A DNA stretch of 64,000 nucleotides from Collinsella aerofaciens. Its GTDB lineage: Bacteria > Actinomycetota > Coriobacteriia > Coriobacteriales > Coriobacteriaceae. Where the stretch lies: the NCBI RefSeq assembly GCF_015558785.1, contig NZ_JADMOP010000005.1, forward strand, positions 1-64,000, given 5' to 3'. Positions within the stretch are counted from its first letter, which is position 1. Each line of letters starts with the position of its first letter. Shown one piece after another: positions 8,772 through 17,001 of this stretch. A program made the translations under genes and the position numbers. Below the pieces are notes generated by a model, which saw nothing but the letters and a program-made list of their open reading frames with translations, did no database searches and was not told the origin of the DNA.

Positions 8772-9092
8772 AAGACGCTCCTTGTTCGTAGGCCGGTTTC
8801 CGCGGATCTATATTGCGCCTGGCCGATGCGGCTAGGCTCTTTCACGCGAACGCTTATGCGAGCAGGGAGAAAGCTCAAGCTAATTTTCTCACAGTCGATA
8901 CTTTGCGAGCAACGATTTGCTGTTCAATTTTCGGAGAGAGAGTCAAGACAGTCGAGGAGTTATCAGGCGGTGAGATTATGTCTAGAGAACACTGACGAGA
9001 GATGTGGCCTGCAGACGACTGAATAGCTCCATCCGTTTTGGTTACAACGAAATGTATGCCGCGCGCCTGCGGCATGAAGAAGGGAGATTCTT
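8772..9092. other. Intergenic region with a 5' hairpin
   Basis: This 321-base gap between the divergent surface protein and FMN reductase genes has no supported gene. A 60-codon plus-strand frame at 8813-8995 lacks a ribosome binding site and known features. Just before the reductase gene the hairpin ATGCCGC/GCGGCAT (9056-9062 and 9069-9075) stops immediately ahead of its Shine-Dalgarno sequence and may influence translation. Confidence 0.45.
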
Positions 9093-9623
9093 ATGAATAT
9101 CGTTGTATTGAGCGGTAGCCCGCGCAAGGGCGCCAATACCGACACCATGGTCGAGGCGTTTGCCGAGACCGCGCGCGAGGCCGGCCATACGGTCGAGGTC
9201 ATCCGCGTTGCCGGCAAGAAGATTGCTGGTTGCCTGGGGTGTCAGTACTGCTTTGCCCATGAGGGTGCCTGCGTGCAGAAGGACGACATGGCCGGTGTGC
9301 TCGAGACACTGAAAGGCGCCGATATGGTTGTCTTCGCTTCGCCTATCTACTGGTTTGATATCACTGCGCAGGAGAAGGCCGCCATCGACCGCCTGTATGC
9401 CTTCGGTGCTACGGGCTTCCCGTTCACCAAGACGGCCCTTTTGCTCGATAGCCATAGCGAGGGCGTCTATGATGCGGCGATCGCTATGTACAAGTCAACC
9501 TGTGCGTACTGCAAGTGGGAGGACCAGGGCATTGTCACCATCAGCGGTATGACCGAGCGTGACAGCATGGTCTCCTCGCCCAAGTTGGAAGAGGTGCGAG
9601 AGCTCGCTCGCAAACTCGCCTAA
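9093..9623 (+). CDS. NADPH-dependent FMN reductase / flavodoxin-fold iron-sulfur-like protein
   Basis: The 176-residue protein has the flavodoxin-like phosphate loop GSPRKGANTDTM (8-19). A cysteine cluster follows at Cys47, Cys50, Cys53 and Cys60 (GCLGCQYCFAHEGAC), then the flavin-contact loop FASPIYWFDITAQEK. This is the layout of the NAD(P)H-dependent flavin reductases called iron-sulfur flavoproteins, in which a compact cysteine motif may bind an Fe-S cluster. GAAGGGAG precedes the start. It likely handles quinones, nitro compounds or oxygen stress in an anaerobe. A long inverted repeat follows the stop. Confidence 0.85.
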   Translation: MNIVVLSGSPRKGANTDTMVEAFAETAREAGHTVEVIRVAGKKIAGCLGCQYCFAHEGACVQKDDMAGVLETLKGADMVVFASPIYWFDITAQEKAAIDRLYAFGATGFPFTKTALLLDSHSEGVYDAAIAMYKSTCAYCKWEDQGIVTISGMTERDSMVSSPKLEEVRELARKLA

Positions 9624-9633
9624 GGACAAGAAG

Positions 9634-9703
9634 AACGCATGGCAATCAGCGTTGGCGGAAAGCCTACTTCCCTTACCAAGAGGATTACTGATTGCCATGC
9701 GTT
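9634..9703. repeat. Long inverted repeat, 16-bp perfect arms
   Basis: AACGCATGGCAATCAG (9634-9649) is repeated in perfect inverted form at 9688-9703, with a 38-base loop. Outer bases GGACA (9624-9628) and TGTCC (9706-9710) extend the symmetry with small bulges. It lies between the convergent FMN reductase and ATPase genes. There is no T-run, so it is not a classic terminator; a relic of a small mobile element or a bidirectional RNA hairpin is possible. Confidence 0.7.
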
Positions 9704-9730
9704 GATGTCCTTATGGACAATCTCCGCGTG

Positions 9731-10825
9731 CTAGGAGACTTTCTCGCTCAGGAACTCCCTGAATGCGGGGATGTCAAAGCCAACGAGACCACGCCCACGT
9801 TCCCCGATGACGCCGTCCTCGAGAAGGCGGCGTTTGTATTGGCTTGCGTAGTTGCTAGCGACGCCCATGCGTTTGGCTATCTCCGAGACCCTGCTGGGGC
9901 CAGAATCGGGCAGCATCGCGAGTAAAAACTCAATGTCTTTATCGGAAAGCTCTCGATAGGTCGTTTCGAGAATGCGATCACGCAGCTCCATGCGTGCGAG
10001 TAGGGAACCCTGCTGGACATCGGATGCACTGATTTGGGGCGAGTTCTCCGAAACATCCCAAGTGCGATATCCGACGAGCTGCATCATGTAGGGGAATCCG
10101 TCGACGGCCTTCACAGCATTCTCGAGCGCTTCTGGTGTGATTGAACGTCCTCCGGCCTCAACGGTTTTGCGAAACGCGTTTGCAATTTCAACGTCAGTGA
10201 TTCGTCCTAACTGATGATATTGGGAACGCCTGAGGAACGAGACGGAATCGTTACGCAGCAACGCCGATACTTTGTAGGGCAGTCCTGCCATGAGTAGGGC
10301 AACTTTTTTACCTTCGCGTACAAAGTGCTGGTAAACAGAGGCAAATTGAAGCATTTCTTCGAGATCGACGGTGACTTCATCGATGGTAATGAGAAGTCCG
10401 ATGTCATGTTTTTCGAGTTGCTTAAAGATGCCATTCATGCGTGTGCGCCAGTTGCCCTGGACCTCTTGAGCATATGTCCAATCGATGCCCACTGGACCAA
10501 TTTGAACGCCGTTTATGCGCGCATGAGGCTGTGAGAGGTAGCTATCTGCGGCTTCTTTGGTTCGCTCGATAATATCTTCGAGCATGTCTGGCATGGCGGA
10601 GACATTTGCTGCGATCCAACCGTGTTCAAGCGCCGTTTCTGAAAGGAGCGAGAGAAGCGCCGTCTTGCCCGTTCCCCTTGCGCCCGTAAAAATAGTCGAC
10701 AGGTTTGGATCTCCCGGGCCGTTGATAAAACCACGGTTGATGTCACGCAGAATATGCTCGCGACCCGCTAGAAAGGGAGGGATACTTCCGAACGTCGGGG
10801 TAAAGGGGTTCTTGCTGTACTCCAT
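9731..10825 (-). CDS. AAA-type ATPase with C-terminal winged helix (NPF family, paralogue 1)
   Basis: This 364-residue protein has an N-terminal NPFTPTFG motif (residues 6-13), FLAGR, Walker A GARGTGKT (48-55) and Walker B LLITIDE (144-150). An arginine-rich sensor region (FLRRSQYHQLGRI) and GFPYMMQLVGY follow. The C-terminus is a winged helix (SRVSEIAKRMGVASNYASQYKRRLLEDG, about residues 300-330, then wing ERGRGLVGFDIP). The start at 10825 has AAAGGAG upstream. The fold is that of ATPase_2/AAA_16 proteins, whose role is unknown. It is a close paralogue of 62689-63789 and a more distant one of 59024-60142. Three 19-bp repeats overlap its promoter. Autoregulation by its own winged helix is inferred. 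Confidence 0.8.
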   Translation of the reverse strand: MEYSKNPFTPTFGSIPPFLAGREHILRDINRGFINGPGDPNLSTIFTGARGTGKTALLSLLSETALEHGWIAANVSAMPDMLEDIIERTKEAADSYLSQPHARINGVQIGPVGIDWTYAQEVQGNWRTRMNGIFKQLEKHDIGLLITIDEVTVDLEEMLQFASVYQHFVREGKKVALLMAGLPYKVSALLRNDSVSFLRRSQYHQLGRITDVEIANAFRKTVEAGGRSITPEALENAVKAVDGFPYMMQLVGYRTWDVSENSPQISASDVQQGSLLARMELRDRILETTYRELSDKDIEFLLAMLPDSGPSRVSEIAKRMGVASNYASQYKRRLLEDGVIGERGRGLVGFDIPAFREFLSEKVS

Positions 10826-10836
10826 GGTGTCTCCTT

Positions 10837-10889
10837 TGCAAGTTTTGCTAATTTTTGCAAGTTTTGCTAATTTTTGCAAGTTTTGCTAA
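10837..10889. repeat. Three tandem 19-bp repeats upstream of the ATPase gene
   Basis: The unit TTGCAAGTTTTGCTAATTT occurs almost three times, with GCAAG starting at 10838, 10857 and 10876. Each unit contains the short palindrome GCAA-GTT-TTGC. The array begins 12 bases before the start codon of the ATPase gene and must overlap its promoter or leader, so it looks like a set of operators. Confidence 0.85.
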
Positions 10890-10930
10890 CGACCGACCAA
10901 AGGGCATCGAAGCAGTGACGCTGACATTTT

Positions 10931-10972
10931 TTAACGCAGAAAAATAAGCAGAAATCAATTAATCTGCGTTAA
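10931..10972. repeat. Inverted repeat TTAACGCAGA/TCTGCGTTAA
   Basis: Perfect 10-bp arms lie at 10931-10940 and 10963-10972, and a further GCAGA copy sits inside the loop (about 10948-10952). The element lies upstream of the ATPase gene and downstream of the topoisomerase operon terminator. It resembles an operator more than a terminator because it is AT-rich and has no T-run. Confidence 0.55.
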
Positions 10973-10984
10973 GAAATAGTTGAG

Positions 10985-11036
10985 AAGAAAAACGACGAGT
11001 CCCGGGCGCAATGTCGTTGCGCTCCGGGCCTCGTCG
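10985..11036 (-). terminator. Rho-independent terminator of the topoisomerase operon
   Basis: On the minus strand a long GC-rich hairpin (arms CGACGAG, CCGGG and GCGCAA with their complements between 10993 and 11036) is followed by TTTTTCTTCT. It lies 38 bases after the stop of the topoisomerase A-subunit gene. Confidence 0.8.
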
Positions 11037-11073
11037 CTTTGCGAAGTATCTAACGGTCTCGTTGCCGTGGTAC

Positions 11074-13314
11074 CTAGTCAAACAAACTCGGCATGTCGTT
11101 TTCCTTCATGAGGGCACCGGCGGAGGGCAGGCTCTGCGCGGTGAACTTCTCGGCCGAGACGCCGGCGCCAAGGATCTCTTCGGTCGTGCCGACGGTGGTG
11201 ACCAAGCGACCCTTCTTGGCTGTAAAGGCCTGGACGCCCTGCGTGTTGGTGGTCGTCTTGGTCTTGAGCAGCGACGTGTTGAAGTTCATCAAACGATAGT
11301 CGCTCGAGACCAGCGCGATGTCGCGATCTGTGTTGAGCACCTGGGCATACAGCAGCTTGCTGCCACCGTAGATGGCGTTCTTGAGGCGTTTGCGGTTGGT
11401 CTTGGTGACGTATCCAGAAAGCGCGACGCGCACCACGCGGCCGTTCTCAAAGACAAACAGCACGTCGGCCTTGTAGTCCTCGGGGTCGATGACCCAGATG
11501 ACACTCTCGTCGGGTTCCATCTCAAGATCGGTCGGCAGGTACGAGCCCAGCTGGGCCGACTTGGTATCCTCAAACGTCGCGACCTTGCACTTGTATACCT
11601 GACTCTTGTTGGTAAAGACCAGCAGCTCGTGGGTGTTGGAGGACGGGAACTCGATAAAGGGCTTATCGCCGTCCTTGTACTTGAGCGTGGTCGCCTTCTT
11701 GAGCACGCGGTCCGTCATCTTCTTAAGGTAGCCATCGCGCGAGAGCATGATGGTCACCGGGTACTCCTCGACCTCGGGCTCCAGGCTTACCTCGACGACC
11801 TCATGGGGCTCGATCCTGCCCGTGCGGCGCGGCATCACATATTTCTTGTTGACTGCTGCCAGCTCATCGCTGATGACCTTCTTGATGTTGTCTTCGCTCG
11901 AGAGAATCTCCTCAAGCTCGGCAATCTCACCCTCGAGCTTGGCGATGTCCTTGGTGCGGTTGAGGATGTACTCCTCGTTGATGTTGCGGAGCTTAAGTTC
12001 GGCAACAAACTCGGCCTGGGTCTCGTCGATGTCGAAACCCTTCATAAGGTTGGGCACGACTTCGGCTTCGAGCTTGGTGCCGCGGATGATGGCGATGGCC
12101 TTGTCGATGTCGAGCAAGATCGCCTCGAGGCCGTGCAGCAGGTGCAGGCGCTCGGACTTTTTGCCCAGGTCATAGTTAATGCGGCGACGTGTGGACTCAA
12201 TACGCCACTTGACCCACTCGTGCAGGATCTGGCGCACGCCCATAACACGGGGATAGCCATCGACGAGCACGTTGAAGTTGCACGAGAACGAATCCTGTAG
12301 CGTGGTCGAGCGATAGAGCTTGGCCATGAGCTTGTCGGGGTCGACGCCGCGCTTAAGGTCGATGGCGATGCGCAGACCCGAAAGGTCTGTCTCGTCGCGG
12401 ATGTCGGCGATCTCCTTGACCTTGCCTTCCTTGGAGAGCTTGACGATGCGTTCGATGATGACATCGATCTTGGTGGTGTAGGGGATCTCGTAGACCTCGA
12501 TGATGCGCTCTTCGGGAATCCAACGCCAGCGGGAGCGGATCTGGAAGCTGCCCAGGCCGGTCTCAATAATCTTCTCCATTTCCTCGCGGCGGTAGATGAT
12601 CTCGCCGCCGGTCGAGAAGTCGGGCATGGGCATGTACTCGAGCAGGTCGCAGTCGGGATCCTGCAGGTAGTGCATCGTGGCGGTGCAGACCTCGTTGAGG
12701 TTGAAGCCGCAGATGTCGGACGCCATGGCGACGCCGATGCCCTTGTTGGCCGAGACAAGGATGTTGGGGAACGTGGTGGGCAGCAGGCGCGGCTCCTTCA
12801 TGGCACCGTCGTAGCTGTCGACGAAGTCGACCGGGTCCTTGTCGATGTCCTTGAAGATCTCGGCGCTGATGGGGGAGAGCTTGGCCTCGGTATAACGCGA
12901 GGCGGCGTAGCTCAGGTCGCCCGAATAGTACTTGCCAAAGTTGCCCTTCGACTCTACGAAGGGGGCAAGAAGCGCCTCGTTGCCGGTGGCCAGACGCACC
13001 ATCGTCTCGTAGATCGCGGCGTCGCCGTGCGGGTTGAGCTTCATGGTCTGGCCCACGATGTTGGCGCTCTTCTGGCGCTCGCCCTTGAGCAGACCCATCT
13101 TGTACATGGTGTAGAGCAGCTTGCGGTGCGAGGGCTTAAAGCCGTCGATCTCGGGGAACGCACGCGAGACGTTGACGCTCATGGCGTAGGGCATGTAGTT
13201 GACCTCGAGCGTCTGCGTGATCGGCTGGTCGGTGACCTCGGAGTGCAGGCCGATGACGTTCTCGGCGTTGACCTGCTTTTTCTTTGGCTGGTTCTTCGTC
13301 TTCTTCTTTGCCAC
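11074..13314 (-). CDS. Type IIA DNA topoisomerase A subunit (ParC/GyrA-like)
   Basis: This 746-residue subunit cleaves and rejoins DNA through Tyr141 in AASRYTEAKLSP. The N-terminal winged-helix domain has GFKPSHRKLLYTMYKMG (58-74) and the NPHGDAAIYE segment (94-103), then a coiled-coil tower and a C-terminal domain with only a few beta-pinwheel blades and no GyrA box visible. It is therefore closer to ParC or a lineage-specific paralogue than to gyrase. Residue 99 is Ala where GyrA/ParC normally have the Ser contacted by quinolones. The start is GTG at 13314 with AAGAGGAT upstream. It follows the B-subunit gene by 45 bases in one operon. Confidence 0.9.
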   Translation of the reverse strand: MAKKKTKNQPKKKQVNAENVIGLHSEVTDQPITQTLEVNYMPYAMSVNVSRAFPEIDGFKPSHRKLLYTMYKMGLLKGERQKSANIVGQTMKLNPHGDAAIYETMVRLATGNEALLAPFVESKGNFGKYYSGDLSYAASRYTEAKLSPISAEIFKDIDKDPVDFVDSYDGAMKEPRLLPTTFPNILVSANKGIGVAMASDICGFNLNEVCTATMHYLQDPDCDLLEYMPMPDFSTGGEIIYRREEMEKIIETGLGSFQIRSRWRWIPEERIIEVYEIPYTTKIDVIIERIVKLSKEGKVKEIADIRDETDLSGLRIAIDLKRGVDPDKLMAKLYRSTTLQDSFSCNFNVLVDGYPRVMGVRQILHEWVKWRIESTRRRINYDLGKKSERLHLLHGLEAILLDIDKAIAIIRGTKLEAEVVPNLMKGFDIDETQAEFVAELKLRNINEEYILNRTKDIAKLEGEIAELEEILSSEDNIKKVISDELAAVNKKYVMPRRTGRIEPHEVVEVSLEPEVEEYPVTIMLSRDGYLKKMTDRVLKKATTLKYKDGDKPFIEFPSSNTHELLVFTNKSQVYKCKVATFEDTKSAQLGSYLPTDLEMEPDESVIWVIDPEDYKADVLFVFENGRVVRVALSGYVTKTNRKRLKNAIYGGSKLLYAQVLNTDRDIALVSSDYRLMNFNTSLLKTKTTTNTQGVQAFTAKKGRLVTTVGTTEEILGAGVSAEKFTAQSLPSAGALMKENDMPSLFD

Positions 13315-13359
13315 GATATCCTCTTGAACTTCTTATGGGCCGTCGTTATCGATTTGCTG

Positions 13360-15357
13360 TTACTGCAGGTCCAGCTGGTCCAGGTATTCCTTGCCGTGCT
13401 CGGAGATATGGCGCTTGCGGCCTGCCTCGTCGTTGCCCAGCAACAGATTGAACATGGTCTCCATCTTGGTGACGTCCTCGGGCTCCACCTTGATCAGGCG
13501 ACGCGTCTCGGGGTTCATGGTGGTGAGCCACATCATGTCCGGGTCGTTCTCACCAAGACCCTTGGAGCGGTTGATGGAGCACTTTTGGTCGCCAATCTCC
13601 TTGAGGATGCCGTTCTTCTCGAGCTCGGTGTAGGCAAAGTAGGTCTTCTCTTTGCAGTTGATCTCGTAGAGCGGCGATTCGGCGATATACACGTAACCCT
13701 CGTCGATAAGCGTGGGCACCAGGCGGTAGAGCATGGTGAGCACGAGCGTACGGATGTGATAACCGTCGACGTCGGCGTCCGTACAGATGATGACCTTGTT
13801 CCAGTTGAGGTTGTCCAGGTCAAAGGCACCAAGGTTTTTGATGCGCTTGTCCTTGATCTCCACGCCGCAGCCCAGCACGCGCATGAGGTCCATGATGATG
13901 TCGGACTTAAAGATGCGCGGATAGTCTTCCTTCAGGCAGTTGAGGATCTTACCGCGGACGGGCATAACGCCTTGGAACTCGGCATCGCGCGAGGTGCGAA
14001 TGGCGCCTGCTGCCGAGTCGCCCTCTACGATGTAGATCTCGCGGCGGCTCTTGTCCTTGGAGCGGCAGTCGATGAACTTCTGCACGCGGTTGGCCATGTC
14101 GGTCTTCTGCTGTAGGTTGGTCTTGATGCTCTGACGCGTCTTCTCGGCGTTCTCGCGCGAACGCTTGTTGATGAGCACCTGCTCCATGATCTTGTTGGCA
14201 GCGTCTTTGTTCTCGATTAGGTAGGTTGAGAGCCGCTCCTTAAAGAAGGCCGTCATAGCCTGCTGGATAAAGCGGTTGTTGATGGCCTTCTTAGTCTGGT
14301 TTTCATAGGACGTCTGGGTGGAGAAGCAGTTGGTCACCAGCACCAGACAGTCCTGGACGTCCTGCCACTTAATGCCGCTCTCGTTTTTGTTGTACTTGCC
14401 CTGTTGCTTAATGTAAGCATCGATGGCACTGGTCAGAGCGCTGCGGGCGGCCTTCTCGGGCGAGCCGCCATTCTCGAGCCACGATGAGTTGTGGTAGTAC
14501 TCCTGCATCATGATGGTGCGCGAGAAGCACATGCACGCGGTGATCTTTACATTGTAGTCGGGCAGGTCCTCGCGATCGCGACCGCGACGGTCGGCCTCGA
14601 TAAAGAAGGGCTCGGTGAGGTAGTCGGTACCGACCTTCTCGAGCACGTAGTCTTCGATGCCCTTGGGATAGCAAAAGTCCTCTTCGGAAAACTCGCCATC
14701 GTCGCCCTCAATGCGCAGGCGGAAGGTCACGTTGGCGTTGACCACGGCCTGGCGGCGCATGGTCTCGCGATACCAATCGTGGGGGATGCTGATGGAGGTA
14801 AAGACCTCAAGATCGGGGCGCCATTTGATGGTGGTGCCGGTACGGTCCTCGTCGCTGGGCTCAATCTCGAGTGCCTTCTTTTTGGCGCCAACGACCTTGC
14901 CCTTTTTAAAGTGCAGGGAGTACTTGTTGCCGTCGCGCCAAACCGTGACGTCCATGTATTCGGAGGCGTACTGGGTCGCGCACGAGCCCAGGCCGTTGGT
15001 ACCGAGCGAGAAGTCGTAGTCGCCGCCCTGGTTGTTGTTGTATTTGCCACCTGCGTAGAGCTCGCAAAAGACGAGCTCCCAGTTAAAGCGCTTCTCGGAG
15101 GGGTTCCAGTCGAGCGGGCAGCCGCGGCCGTTGTCCTCTACCTGAATGGAACCATCGCGAAAGGCGGTAAGGGTGATGAGCTTGCCGTAGCCCTGGCGCG
15201 CCTCGTCAACGGCGTTGGACAGGATCTCGAAGGCGGCATGCGCGCAGCCGTCGAGTCCGTCCGAGCCAAAGATGACGGCGGGGCGCAGGCGTACGCGCTC
15301 CTCGTCCTTGAGCTGGCGGATACTGTCATTACCATAGTTTGCGGTGTTTTTTGCCAT
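13360..15357 (-). CDS. Type IIA DNA topoisomerase B subunit (ParE/GyrB-like)
   Basis: The 665-residue ATPase subunit has the GHKL fold with FEILSNAVDEA (43-53, Asn48 for Mg), DNGRG (75-79) and the lid GTNGLGS (119-125). The transducer domain follows, then the TOPRIM motifs EGDSAAG (445-451) and DADVDG (527-532) that hold the catalytic metal. It pairs with the A subunit encoded next. The sequence departs from ordinary GyrB in several stretches (for example KYNNNQGGDYDFSLGTNG), supporting a paralogue or ParE role. The ATG at 15357 is preceded by GAGAG. It is the first gene of a two-gene operon ending in a strong terminator. Confidence 0.9.
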   Translation of the reverse strand: MAKNTANYGNDSIRQLKDEERVRLRPAVIFGSDGLDGCAHAAFEILSNAVDEARQGYGKLITLTAFRDGSIQVEDNGRGCPLDWNPSEKRFNWELVFCELYAGGKYNNNQGGDYDFSLGTNGLGSCATQYASEYMDVTVWRDGNKYSLHFKKGKVVGAKKKALEIEPSDEDRTGTTIKWRPDLEVFTSISIPHDWYRETMRRQAVVNANVTFRLRIEGDDGEFSEEDFCYPKGIEDYVLEKVGTDYLTEPFFIEADRRGRDREDLPDYNVKITACMCFSRTIMMQEYYHNSSWLENGGSPEKAARSALTSAIDAYIKQQGKYNKNESGIKWQDVQDCLVLVTNCFSTQTSYENQTKKAINNRFIQQAMTAFFKERLSTYLIENKDAANKIMEQVLINKRSRENAEKTRQSIKTNLQQKTDMANRVQKFIDCRSKDKSRREIYIVEGDSAAGAIRTSRDAEFQGVMPVRGKILNCLKEDYPRIFKSDIIMDLMRVLGCGVEIKDKRIKNLGAFDLDNLNWNKVIICTDADVDGYHIRTLVLTMLYRLVPTLIDEGYVYIAESPLYEINCKEKTYFAYTELEKNGILKEIGDQKCSINRSKGLGENDPDMMWLTTMNPETRRLIKVEPEDVTKMETMFNLLLGNDEAGRKRHISEHGKEYLDQLDLQ

Positions 15358-15514
15358 ACTCGCTCTCTCGGTGCTCCTTTGCTGCGTTTAAGTCATATAG
15401 ATAGTCAAGGTAGCATAGCCCAGCCCACAGACGATTCCAACCAACACGAAATCCATCGAACAACCGTTCGATTAGATAATGAATGCTTGGAATGCGGGAG
15501 GGACCTGTCCTGTC

Positions 15515-16897
15515 CTATCCAAACATCTGCGGCAGGTCGATGAAGACGGTTCGATCGCTTTCGCCAGCTTCGAAGCCCGAACGGGAGAAGAATCCATAGC
15601 GATGGCACTTGAGTCCCGTTGCCTCGACTTGGGCGATTTCCTCGTCGACCATTTTTTGCGTGATGGGGGATTTGCGGAACTTTGCTTCGTAGAATGCGTA
15701 GCCCTCGGGGTCTTGCGTTACCACATCGAATTCGCCGCTCGTTTTGTTTGCGGGGTCGTCGTACCAGTACTTGCCTATGGCGTCGAAAGCCGGTTCGATC
15801 TTGCCGGTCCTGTTCTGCCGCACGAGGTATTGACGGCAGATCTCCTCGAACATATGAGGAACGTAGTTTTCCTCGAAGTCTTGGAAGACGTGACGATCAT
15901 AGAAGACTTCCGGGTCGAGCAGCTGACGCGCTGAGGCATTGCGGAAAACATAGCGATAGTAAAAGAGCGAAAGCGGATCCACTACAAAGTAGCCAGACTT
16001 GCGCTTGTTCGTAGGGTCGTTGATGGGTGCACGCTTTTGGACGATTTCGAGTGACATGAGCTTGTCGAGCACGTCTGCCATGGCCGGACCGCTCGAGACG
16101 TGCGACTGTGCCAGCACGTCCCCCCAACGGGAGTAGCCTTGTGCGAGAGCCCCGAAAACTTCGTTGGCGTTGGTCATCTTCGAGATCTCGGCGTTGAGAT
16201 AGGACGGCACCTCGCTTTCTAAGCGGGCGCCAGGTTCCGTGACGAGCTCGATGATGTTGTCGCGTACGCTTTGGGATTGATCGATGAGGCGATTGTAAAA
16301 GGGGATACCGCCAAAAACGCTATAGAGCCGCACCTTGTCCTCGGGCGAGAACGCGGGATAGAACTTCGCAGCGTCAAAGTAATCCATGGGCTTAAGCTCA
16401 AGCGCGAGATCAATTCGCCCGTAGAGGGGGCTTTCATGCTCGATGAGGGATTTCATAATCTCAACGTAGGAGCCGCACAGGACAATGTTTAAACGTGAGT
16501 CTTCCCTGTGGGCGTCGATTGAGGTCTGAAGAATGCTGTCTAAGCCTTTAACCGCATCTCTCAAGTAGGGGTATTCGTCGAGAACGAGGGTAATGTTCTT
16601 GTCTTTAGCTTGGGCAAACAGAAATTCGATGAGCTCGCGGATGCCTGTGAAGGCGAGCGGAGGAAAGCTCAGCGCTTCAGCAACAAGGACGGACAGACTC
16701 TCGAGGTTGTCTGCCTCGGAGGTTTGGCGGCACTCGTAATAGACCGTTGCGACGTCCGACAAATCGGTTAGCGCCTGCTTGATGAGCTCACTTTTTCCGA
16801 CGCGACGCCTGCCGTAAATGAGAACATTGCGCTGCTCGGGTGCTTTGAGCGTTTTCTTAATACGGGCGAGCTCACGCTCCCTGCCAATAAATTCCAC
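15515..16897 (-). CDS. ATPase_2/DUF234 family protein with nuclease-like C-terminal domain
   Basis: This 460-residue protein starts MEFIGRERELARI and has Walker A GRRRVGKS (29-36), Walker B ITLVLDE (102-108) and a GGIPFYNRLI segment typical of archaeal-type ATPases. A central winged-helix region follows (about 235-300). The C-terminal DUF234 domain keeps the PD-(D/E)XK signature, with Asp391 in GEFDVV and Glu404-x-Lys406 in FYEAKF. The start is GTG at 16897. The family is widespread and of unknown function. Four 18-bp palindromes lie directly upstream, the first only two bases before the start codon. That implies tight autoregulation or sequence-specific DNA recognition. Confidence 0.82.
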   Translation of the reverse strand: MEFIGRERELARIKKTLKAPEQRNVLIYGRRRVGKSELIKQALTDLSDVATVYYECRQTSEADNLESLSVLVAEALSFPPLAFTGIRELIEFLFAQAKDKNITLVLDEYPYLRDAVKGLDSILQTSIDAHREDSRLNIVLCGSYVEIMKSLIEHESPLYGRIDLALELKPMDYFDAAKFYPAFSPEDKVRLYSVFGGIPFYNRLIDQSQSVRDNIIELVTEPGARLESEVPSYLNAEISKMTNANEVFGALAQGYSRWGDVLAQSHVSSGPAMADVLDKLMSLEIVQKRAPINDPTNKRKSGYFVVDPLSLFYYRYVFRNASARQLLDPEVFYDRHVFQDFEENYVPHMFEEICRQYLVRQNRTGKIEPAFDAIGKYWYDDPANKTSGEFDVVTQDPEGYAFYEAKFRKSPITQKMVDEEIAQVEATGLKCHRYGFFSRSGFEAGESDRTVFIDLPQMFG

Positions 16898-16899
16898 TT

Positions 16900-17001
16900 A
16901 CTCGGTTCCTTCCGACTCGGTTTTGTCCGAGTTAATTGTATCGCATGGATCAGTTTATGCTCGAGTTTACTCGGACAAAACCGAGTCGGTTCTGCCCGAG
17001 T
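16900..17001. repeat. Two inverted 33-bp double-palindrome elements upstream of the DUF234 ATPase
   Basis: Four 18-bp units of the form ACTCGG-N6-CCGAGT occur as two pairs: 16900-16917 with 16915-16932, and 16969-16986 with 16984-17001. Within each pair the units share three bases. The two resulting 33-bp elements are inverted copies of each other, identical except for one 6-base spacer, and 36 bases apart. Two outer units have one mismatch. The array covers the promoter and leader of the minus-strand ATPase gene. Confidence 0.9.

Noticed and set aside
12670-14115. Long plus-strand frame across the topoisomerase genes
   Set aside because: Antisense shadow of two well-conserved topoisomerase genes, caused by high GC at third positions.
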